Notes under the pieces: model-generated
Seen by the model: only the letters and a program-made list of their open reading frames with translations
Database searches by the model: none
Told to the model about the DNA's origin: nothing
Shown: one piece after another, positions 57,685 through 64,000 of the stretch
How positions within the stretch are numbered: position 1 is the first letter of the stretch
How the letters are laid out: each line of letters starts with the position of its first letter
DNA from: Oscillospiraceae bacterium
Lineage (GTDB): Bacteria; Bacillota_A; Clostridia; Oscillospirales; Ruminococcaceae
Reading direction: 5' to 3'
NCBI GenBank assembly: GCA_004558145.1
Contig: SFDQ01000010.1
Coordinates: 55,286-119,285, forward strand
DNA: 64,000 bases
Program-made: the position numbers and the translations under genes

Positions 57685-59464
57685 ACTGCGCGCCTTCGGG
57701 CGCAGCCTGCTGCTGGACGTGGGCCTGCGGGGCAAACTGCTGTGCATCTTTTTTCTGCTTCTGGTGCTGCCGCTGGGGGCCTTCACCCTCTATGCCTTCC
57801 ACCGCATCAACACCGTCATCGAGGAGCAGACCTACTCCGCCGCCCAGAAGGCCTTTGAGGACACCCACACCGCCGTGGAGGACCTGCTGGGCCGCCTGAC
57901 CCAGGTGGCGGACATCCTCACCATGGACCCCTCCCTCTACGCCCTGGCGGCCAGCGACCCCGCCGACACCAGCTACATCCAGCGCCTGGAGGACCGGGAC
58001 CGCATCTCCACCACCTTCACCTACATGCGCTCCATGTCCGGGGTGGACCGGGTGCGGCTGTATGTGAGCAACGACTACCTCTACACCAACTCCGCCGACA
58101 TCGTCTCGCTGGACTCGGTGCGCAGCAGCGCCTGGTTCTCCGCCTTTGAAAACGGCAGCGCCGTGGGCTGGTTCGGCCCCGCCGACTTTGCCGACCAGCC
58201 GGAGGGCGAGCGGGACTGGTACTCGCTGATGCGCCTCATCTACGACCCCAGCCATGTGCAGCAGCCCCTGGCCATCCTGCGGGTGGACATCGCCGCCGAC
58301 CGGGTGGACGCTGCGGTGAGCCGCAGCACCATCACCCAGAACGGTACCGTGCTGCTTTTGAACGGCGGCGAGGTGCTCAGCGCCTCCTCCCCCGAGCGGG
58401 CGGCCCAGCTCAGCGGCTCGCTGCCGGCGGACTCCGCCGGGTGGGTGGAGGCGGACACGTCCCAGGGGCCCTTCCGCGTGCAGTCGGTGGTGCTGGAGGA
58501 CTGCGGCTGGACCCTGGCCGCCGCCCTGCCCCGGGACGACATCTTCCGCACCAGCCGCCAGCTTCGCATGGAGATGCTGGCGGTGGTGGTGCTGCTGGCG
58601 GCGGCGTCCTACTTTCTGGCCTACCGGCTCAGCCAGTCCATCACCCGGCGGCTCTATCTGCTCAACGACACCATGCACGCCGTGGAGCTGGGAGACGTGT
58701 CCGCCCGGGTGGCGCCCCAGGGCCGGGACGAGATCGGCCAGCTGATGGGCAGTTTCAGCAACATGATGGGCCGCATCGACACCCTGATGGACGAAAAGCT
58801 GGAACAGGGCCAGCAGATCAAAGCCCTGGAACTGAAGGCCCTGCAGGCCCAGATCAATCCCCACTTCCTCTACAACTCCCTGGACCTCATCAACTGCACC
58901 GCCATCGCCCACAATGTGCCGGAGATAAGCCGCATGGTGAACGCCCTGGCCCGGTTCTACCGCCTTTCCCTGAGCCGGGGCAGAGAGGTCATCCCCCTGG
59001 CGGACGAGCTCAAGCACGCCCGGCTCTATGTGGAGATACAGAACATGCGCTTTGAGGACCGGGTGCGCACCGAATGGGACGTGGAGCCGGGGGTGGAGCA
59101 GTGCCCCATCATCAAAATCGTCTTGCAGCCCATCATCGAGAACGCCATCATCCACGGCATCTTTGAAAAGCCGGACAAGACCGGCCGCCTGCGCATCGCC
59201 GCCTTCCGGCAGGGGGCGGACCTGGTCATCACCGTGGAGGACGACGGCGTGGGCATGGACGAGGAGACCCGTCTGGCCAACTTTTCCGCCAGCGCCTCCA
59301 GCGCCAACACCAAGGGCGGCTACGGGGTGCGCAACATCAACGAGCGGCTGCATCTGGCCTACGGGGCGGAGTACGGCCTTTCCTGTGAGAGCGAACTTGG
59401 CCGGGGCACCCGGGTGACCATCCGCATCCCGGCCGCGGAAGAAACGGAGGATCAAGCGCAATGA
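57674..59464 (+). CDS. YesM-like sensor histidine kinase
   Basis: 596 residues. One N-terminal and one central transmembrane helix flank an extracellular sensor domain of about 250 residues. A HAMP domain follows, then a His-kinase domain with His near 396 in QINPHFLYNSLD and an ATPase domain with DDGVGM and GYGVRNINERL. It phosphorylates the response regulator encoded before it. The overlap with the next gene is four bases (ATGA), so a GH123-type protein is co-expressed with the sensor. Confidence 0.94.
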   Translation: MKNKLRAFGRSLLLDVGLRGKLLCIFFLLLVLPLGAFTLYAFHRINTVIEEQTYSAAQKAFEDTHTAVEDLLGRLTQVADILTMDPSLYALAASDPADTSYIQRLEDRDRISTTFTYMRSMSGVDRVRLYVSNDYLYTNSADIVSLDSVRSSAWFSAFENGSAVGWFGPADFADQPEGERDWYSLMRLIYDPSHVQQPLAILRVDIAADRVDAAVSRSTITQNGTVLLLNGGEVLSASSPERAAQLSGSLPADSAGWVEADTSQGPFRVQSVVLEDCGWTLAAALPRDDIFRTSRQLRMEMLAVVVLLAAASYFLAYRLSQSITRRLYLLNDTMHAVELGDVSARVAPQGRDEIGQLMGSFSNMMGRIDTLMDEKLEQGQQIKALELKALQAQINPHFLYNSLDLINCTAIAHNVPEISRMVNALARFYRLSLSRGREVIPLADELKHARLYVEIQNMRFEDRVRTEWDVEPGVEQCPIIKIVLQPIIENAIIHGIFEKPDKTGRLRIAAFRQGADLVITVEDDGVGMDEETRLANFSASASSANTKGGYGVRNINERLHLAYGAEYGLSCESELGRGTRVTIRIPAAEETEDQAQ

Positions 59465-61029
59465 ATTTCTGCGTATACGACGACTGCACCTGGCTTTATC
59501 CGGACAGCCCTCTCGCCGGCCCGCAGGCGGCAAGGCTGGACGCGCCCCGGGGCGGCCACGCCGCCTTTCAGCTGCTGGTGGACAAAGGCGGGGAGTGCCG
59601 CCTCACCTTCCACTGGAAGACCCCCGGCGGGCCGCCGGTGAGCCTTTACCGCCTTGTGCCGGTGGGGGTGAACGAGAACACCGCCCCCACCCTGATGACC
59701 ACCACCGACTACGCCGCCTGCCGGGACTATGTGACCCGCGCCGCGCCCTTTGAGGTGTACGACGCGATGGCTCCCTGCGCCTTCGGCGAGGCCGTGCCGG
59801 GGCGGGCCTTTTACCTCTGCGCGGAGCCGGCCCACCGCCAGATGCCGGGGCTTTATTCCGGCGAGCTGACGATAGAGCGGGAAGGGGAGCGGGCGGTGTG
59901 CCCGGTGGAGTGCCGGGTGTACGCCGCCCGGGTGCCCGCCGCCGGCGAGGGCGTTTTCAGCATGCTCAACTTCTTCTGCTACGAGAACATCGCCGCCCAG
60001 CACGGGGCCGCCGAGGGCAGCCGGGAGTGGCGGCGGCTGATGCGCCGCTACATCCGGGCCCAGCTGGACATGCGCTGCACCCACATCCTGCTGCCCTCGG
60101 GCCGGCCGCTGACGGAGGATGGGCGGCTCGTGGGGTTCGATTTCTCCCTGGCGGAGGAGGTGGGCCGCATCGCCCTGGAAGAGGGCGCGCCGAAGCTGTG
60201 CGGCGGACATGTGGCCCACTGGCACGAATGGACCGACCCGGAGTATTATCCCTTCTGGGATGAAACGCTGCCCCTTTCCGGGGAAGAGGGATATTTTCAG
60301 CTGAGGATGTACTTTTCCCAGTGGGTGCGGGTGATAAACAAAAACGGCTGGCACAAACGGATGACCCAGGCACTGGCGGACGAGCCCCAGGTGCACAACG
60401 CCGTGGGCTACCGGATGCTGGCGGCGGTGTGCCGCAAGTTTCTGCCCGGCGTGCCCATCCTGGACGCGGTGGAGACCACGGACCTGGGCGGCGGGGTGGA
60501 CGTCTGGGTGCCCAAGCTGGACACCTGGGAAAAGCACGAACAGGCCTTCCGCCGGCTGCAGGCGGCAGGGGAGGAGATGTGGTTCTACACCTGCGCATTC
60601 CCCGCGGGACGGGCGGTGAACCGCTCCATGGACCTGCCCCTCACCGTCAGCCGGGGGCTGCTGTGGCTGGCCGCCCGGGAACAGTTCAGCGGCTACCTCC
60701 ACTGGGGCTTCAACTACTACATCGGCCCGGACATCTGGCACAGCGCCTGCTGCCCCCACAAGGGCGCGCTGCTGCCCGCCGGGGACGCCCACATCGTCTA
60801 CCCCGGCCCCGACGGCCCCTGGCGCAGCCTGCGCTTTGAGGCCCAGCGGGGCGGCGCGGAGGACTGCGAGCTGCTGCGCCTTCTGCAGCAGACGGACCCC
60901 GGGGCGGTGGAGGCCCTGACAAAAGAGGTGTGCGCCTCCTCCACCGCCTACACCGCCGACGGCGGGGTTCTGCTGGCCGCCCGCCGCCGCCTTCTGGAAA
61001 AGTTGGAGGGTGAAACGGCCGCCTGCTGA
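59461..61029 (+). CDS. DUF4091 (GH123-type) protein, second paralogue
   Basis: 522 residues, homologous in layout to the gene at 51127 but only distantly alike. ALADEPQV holds the Asp307-Glu308 pair, and GYLHWGFNYYIGPDIWH matches the C-terminal segment of the family. There is no signal peptide. It overlaps the kinase gene by ATGA, so a catabolic enzyme is translated with its sensor. The probable role is removal of a terminal N-acetylhexosamine in the cytosol; a different linkage from the first paralogue is likely. Confidence 0.82.
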   Translation: MNFCVYDDCTWLYPDSPLAGPQAARLDAPRGGHAAFQLLVDKGGECRLTFHWKTPGGPPVSLYRLVPVGVNENTAPTLMTTTDYAACRDYVTRAAPFEVYDAMAPCAFGEAVPGRAFYLCAEPAHRQMPGLYSGELTIEREGERAVCPVECRVYAARVPAAGEGVFSMLNFFCYENIAAQHGAAEGSREWRRLMRRYIRAQLDMRCTHILLPSGRPLTEDGRLVGFDFSLAEEVGRIALEEGAPKLCGGHVAHWHEWTDPEYYPFWDETLPLSGEEGYFQLRMYFSQWVRVINKNGWHKRMTQALADEPQVHNAVGYRMLAAVCRKFLPGVPILDAVETTDLGGGVDVWVPKLDTWEKHEQAFRRLQAAGEEMWFYTCAFPAGRAVNRSMDLPLTVSRGLLWLAAREQFSGYLHWGFNYYIGPDIWHSACCPHKGALLPAGDAHIVYPGPDGPWRSLRFEAQRGGAEDCELLRLLQQTDPGAVEALTKEVCASSTAYTADGGVLLAARRRLLEKLEGETAAC

Positions 61030-61101
61030 CGGCGCTTTTCCCCGAAAAACAAAATGCGCGGTTTTCTTTTCTTGCGGTCCCGGGTCTTTCCCACACGGAA
61101 G

Positions 61102-61145
61102 AAAAAGAGCGTCCCGATGCCCAAAGGCATCGGGACGCTCTTTTT
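61102..61145. terminator. Bidirectional terminator
   Basis: GAGCGTCCCGATGCC pairs with GGCATCGGGACGCTC, loop CAAA, with A5 on the left and T5 on the right. Confidence 0.9.
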
Positions 61146-61185
61146 GTCTGTTTTGACGGGCAGCCCCGCCGGGAGGCCGGCCCCC

Positions 61186-61896
61186 TCAGCCCGCCCGGGC
61201 CAGGAACTCCTCGATGGCCGCCACGGTCTGCGCCTGCTGTTCCTCCGCGGAGATGGCGGCGGGCAGGTCCCCTTTCTGGGGGCCGTAGTTGCCGAACTGG
61301 GCGTGGTTGCCGCCCTCGATCTCCACGATGTTCTCGGTGTAGTCGATGTGGTCCTCCACGCTCTGGTTCAGCGAGCCGTAGACGGTGAGGGTCTTTTCGT
61401 CGGGATAGTCCCCGTAGATGTAGGCCCCCAGCAAGATCAGGCCCTCCACCTCCTCCGGGTGCTTTGAGGCAAAATCCGAGGCCATGGCCCCGCCCATGGA
61501 GTGGCCCGCCACATACCAGTGCTCTATCTGCGGGAACAGGGGGAACACATCCTGGGCCGCGCCGGGGTCAAAGATGGCCATGTTGAAGGGCATGTGCACC
61601 AGCACGCAGGTGACGCCGGTCTGGCGGATGCGGTCCAGCAGGGGCAGATAGGCCTCGGCCTCCACCTTTGCGCCGGGATAAAAGACGATGCCGGTGTCGG
61701 AGGGCACCGAGGGCGACAGGATGGTGAGGTCCCCCTCCACCGTGATACCTGTGCCCCGGGCCATCACCTCCAGCGCCACATCTTCCGCCCGGTAATAGTC
61801 CGACACATACCAGAAAAAGGCCCCCGCGCACAGCGCGGCCACCGCCGCCGCGACGCCCGCCGCTGCCAGCAGCTTTTTTCGGACCGAATGTTTCAT
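61186..61896 (-). CDS. Membrane-anchored alpha/beta hydrolase
   Basis: 236 residues. An N-terminal membrane segment (about 9-30) precedes an alpha/beta-hydrolase domain. The nucleophile elbow reads AGHSMGGAMA; the catalytic His is likely in GGNHAQFGNYG. It is probably displayed on the outer face and cleaves esters; a carbohydrate-esterase role would fit the glycan locus but is not proved. It lies convergent to the second GH123-type gene, with the shared terminator between them. Confidence 0.85.
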   Translation of the reverse strand: MKHSVRKKLLAAAGVAAAVAALCAGAFFWYVSDYYRAEDVALEVMARGTGITVEGDLTILSPSVPSDTGIVFYPGAKVEAEAYLPLLDRIRQTGVTCVLVHMPFNMAIFDPGAAQDVFPLFPQIEHWYVAGHSMGGAMASDFASKHPEEVEGLILLGAYIYGDYPDEKTLTVYGSLNQSVEDHIDYTENIVEIEGGNHAQFGNYGPQKGDLPAAISAEEQQAQTVAAIEEFLARAG

Positions 61897-62045
61897 GCGT
61901 CCATCCCCCTCATCCTGTTATATGCCGCCGCTGCGGCATTGCGTGCAAAGTCCGTAACAGCCGTTTTGCCGCTATTATACCACACCTTTGGCGGCCGCGG
62001 CAGCCCGGATGCGCCCCAAAGCCGGACCGGCCCGCCAAACAACGG

Positions 62046-62080
62046 CAGAGCGCCCCCGGCCGGCGGCCGGGGGCGCTCTG
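62046..62080. terminator. Hairpin after the sulfatase gene
   Basis: A 16-bp perfect stem (62046-62061 with 62065-62080) around GGC. The T-tract on the minus strand is weak (GTTGTTTGG), so efficiency is unclear. Confidence 0.5.
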
Positions 62081-62131
62081 CAAAAGATGTCTGCGTTCGG
62101 TTTTTATGGAGGAAGTTTTTTTACCGTCCGC

Positions 62132-63529
62132 TCATTTGAAATCCGGGTTGGGCGTCGGGAACGCCGCGTCGCAGTCCCGCAGCCAGCCGGTCAGCATGCC
62201 GTGGAAACGCTCCACCAGGTCGGGGTGCTGGGCCGCCACGTCCTTCTTTTCGGCCACGTCGGTCTCCAGGTCGAACAGATGGCGGCTGTTGTCCTCATAG
62301 AACTCGATGTACTTCCACCGGCCGCTGCGCAGGGAGGAGCCGGGCGTGCCGCCCTGGTTGCCGTAGTGGGGATAGTGCCAGTAAACGGCCTCCCGGTCCA
62401 GGCTGTCCTCTTTGCCCAGCAGAAGCCCGGCAAGGCTCACGCCGTCCACATGCTGCTGCGGCTGCAGCGGCAGACCCGCCAGCTCCAGCAGGGTGGGGTA
62501 GAAGTCCGGGCTGGTGGTGATCTCGTGGCTCACCGCCCCCGCCGGGATATGGCCGGGCCACACCACGGCCAGCGGCTCCCGCACGGCGCCCTCGTACATC
62601 CAGCCCTTGCCCTCCGAAAGGGGATAGTTGCAGGTGGGGGAGCCCTCGGCGGTGGCAAGGCCGCCATTGTCGGAGGTGAAGATGACGATGGTGTCCTCTT
62701 CCAGGCCCTCCTGCCGCAGGGTCTCCACCAGCTGGCCCACCGTCTGGTCCATGGAATAGATCATGGCGGCGTACACCGGGTCGGACTGGATGGTGCGCCG
62801 CACCACCCGCTGGTCCTTTTTGGCCTCGATGGGGAAGTGCTCGCCCACCTCGAAGGGGTCCAGCTTGTCCAGGCCCATCTTCCGGCTCTTCTCCTCAAAA
62901 TAGGCCACCAGGTCCGCCGGCGCCTGCATGGGCGCGTGGACGGCGTAGTGCCAGAAATTCAGGAAGAAGGGCTTTGTCTTGTCCCGCTCGCGGATGAGGC
63001 GCACTGCCTCGCTGCCCAGCCGCTGGGTGAGGTACTCGCCCTCCGGTCCGTCGGTGAGGGTCTCCATCTGATAGGGGCTGAAATAGCCGTGGGCGGGGTG
63101 GCCCCAGAAGCAGCCGCCGATGTTCACGTCAAAGCCGTGCTTTTCCGGGTAGGTCTCGTTTTTGCCCAGATGCCACTTGCCCAGGTGCCAGGTCTGGTAC
63201 CCGGCGTCCTTCAGGCTGGCGGCCAGGGAATGCTCTGTCAGCGGCAGCCCCTTGATGTAGGGCGCGTCGATCAGCTTGCCCTTGCAGGGGTGGTAGTTCC
63301 CGTGGTCGATCCAGTCGGTGAGGTGCAGCCGGGCCGGGTATTTGCCCGAGAGGATGCTCGCCCGGCTGGGCGAGCAGACGGGGCAGGCGGCGTAGGCATT
63401 GTCGAAGGACATGCCCCGCTGGAACAGCCGGTCGATGTTGGGCGTCTCGTAGAATTTGCTGCCCTGGCAGGACAGGTCCATCCAGCCCAGGTCGTCCAGC
63501 AGGATCATAACGATGTTAGGATGTGCCAT
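62132..63529 (-). CDS. Cytoplasmic type I sulfatase (Cys-type)
   Basis: 465 residues. Active-site Cys52 in CSPSRASIL is the position converted to formylglycine. Metal ligands are Asp12 and Asp13 near the start and FTSDNGG later; HLGKWHLG also fits. It cleaves sulfate esters from sugars. No signal peptide is visible, so it should act inside the cell. A radical-SAM maturase (anSME) must be encoded elsewhere. It lies upstream of the alpha/beta hydrolase and behind the GH112 gene on the minus strand. Confidence 0.9.
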   Translation of the reverse strand: MAHPNIVMILLDDLGWMDLSCQGSKFYETPNIDRLFQRGMSFDNAYAACPVCSPSRASILSGKYPARLHLTDWIDHGNYHPCKGKLIDAPYIKGLPLTEHSLAASLKDAGYQTWHLGKWHLGKNETYPEKHGFDVNIGGCFWGHPAHGYFSPYQMETLTDGPEGEYLTQRLGSEAVRLIRERDKTKPFFLNFWHYAVHAPMQAPADLVAYFEEKSRKMGLDKLDPFEVGEHFPIEAKKDQRVVRRTIQSDPVYAAMIYSMDQTVGQLVETLRQEGLEEDTIVIFTSDNGGLATAEGSPTCNYPLSEGKGWMYEGAVREPLAVVWPGHIPAGAVSHEITTSPDFYPTLLELAGLPLQPQQHVDGVSLAGLLLGKEDSLDREAVYWHYPHYGNQGGTPGSSLRSGRWKYIEFYEDNSRHLFDLETDVAEKKDVAAQHPDLVERFHGMLTGWLRDCDAAFPTPNPDFK

Positions 63530-63560
63530 TTGTTTCTCCTCTTCCCGTTGGCGGCGGGGC

Positions 63561-64000
63561 TCAGATCTCGTACCAGCGGATCTCGTTGGCCGCCATGTCC
63601 AGCTCGAAGCTGGCGCCGTCGCCGGTGTAAACGGTGGTGTGCTGCGGCTCGTAGGTGTTGTTCACCACGCAGTACTTGCCGTTCTTCACATAGGCGTGCA
63701 CTTCCACGTTGTACACAGGATGCTGCGGTAGAGCACGCGGCTGTTCTCAAAGCTGTAGGGCAGGCCGCTGATGTAGACCGTGCGGCCCGCGCCGTACTCG
63801 TTGGCCGCCATCTGCACTTCCTTGTCCTTCTGAACCAGCACCTGAGCGCCTTCCAGCGCGTAGATGCTCTTCTTGCCCTCGCCGAAGTCCACCTCGTCCT
63901 TCACGTCCGCCAGGATGAAGTGGCCGGGATGCTCCTCCCAGTTGTACTTGTCGTAGTTCAGGGTCATGCCCGTCTCTTTTTCCACGCCCAGCGCAGACGC
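63561..64000 (-). pseudogene. 1,3-beta-galactosyl-N-acetylhexosamine phosphorylase-like (GH112), C-terminal part, frameshifted
   Basis: The window ends inside this gene. The left-hand reading frame (64000 to about 63715) encodes FGEGKKSIYALEGAQVLVQ, then GRTVYISGLPYSFENSR, the C-terminal half of GH112 phosphorylases. At about 63715 the frame breaks after VLYRSIL. The true C-terminus (NVEVHAYVKNGKYCVVNN to WYEI, stop 63563-63561) continues in another frame. Roughly 15-18 residues between these are missing compared with the family. Galacto-N-biose/lacto-N-biose phosphorolysis fits the locus. Rest of the gene lies beyond the window. Confidence 0.78.

Noticed and set aside
1..64000. CRISPR arrays, tRNA/rRNA genes, insertion sequences, prophage
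   Set aside because: I looked for spaced direct repeats, tRNA T-loop signatures, transposase motifs and phage genes and saw none. A tRNA scan would settle the tRNA part.

Overview
The window reads as chromosomal DNA of a GC-rich, anaerobic, gut-type Clostridia member, most likely Oscillospirales/Ruminococcaceae-like. This is inferred from gene families, not from a marker gene. Supporting features are two-subunit serine dehydratase, FeoA/FeoB with a small Cys-rich partner, DUF3793, an ATC-hydrolase-like protein, YesMN/LplABC-type sugar modules, an UPF0397 ECF transporter, a K+-type membrane pyrophosphatase, AGGAGG ribosome sites and GC-rich hairpin terminators. I found no rRNA, tRNA, CRISPR array, insertion sequence or phage block. 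No gene-free stretch exceeds 300 bases; each gap is described through its promoters, operators and hairpins.

Layout. 0-9 kb: two exported proteins of unknown function, serine dehydratase sdaAB-sdaAA, then a LysR gene lying between a PatB-type PLP lyase and an AbgT transporter plus M20 amidohydrolase. 9-18 kb: MATE and DMT transporters, a Y-family polymerase with a YolD-like partner, two minus-strand genes (GT-C-like membrane protein, tocopherol-cyclase-like protein), and a GT2/polysaccharide-deacetylase pair. 18-29.5 kb: membrane pyrophosphatase, patatin phospholipase, a divergent Enzyme I paralogue, and the fructose PTS cluster (deoR, fruK, a broken fruA, ptsH, ptsI). 29.5-36 kb: mostly minus-strand housekeeping genes (ATC hydrolase-like, DegV, TVP38, small lipoprotein, rsmE, prmA, pyrI, pyrB). 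36-41 kb: agmatine deiminase, then an iron block (feoA, feoB, Cys-rich protein, DUF3793, flavodoxin) carrying four copies of one 16-bp palindrome. 41-46 kb: M42 peptidase, a second LysR with a PatB-type lyase, and an NhaC antiporter. 46-51 kb: DUF4176, SAM hydroxide adenosyltransferase and a complete ECF transporter. 51-64 kb: a glycan locus with two GH123-type (DUF4091) proteins, an LplABC-like importer, a YesMN two-component system, an alpha/beta hydrolase, a sulfatase and a GH112 phosphorylase that runs off the right edge.

How the genes work together. The right-hand locus looks like an import-then-digest pathway for Gal-HexNAc glycans of mucin type. The importer has a lipoprotein binding protein and two permeases, while both GH123-type proteins and the sulfatase lack signal peptides. 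Cytoplasmic desulfation, hexosaminidase and phosphorolysis steps are therefore inferred. The iron block appears to share one operator. The first LysR has an identical palindrome at the same distance (about -64) upstream of both its lyase and its transporter promoter.

Two genes, fruA and the GH112 phosphorylase, are each interrupted by a short out-of-frame loss of roughly 15-20 codons. These are either real lesions or consensus errors and should be checked against reads.
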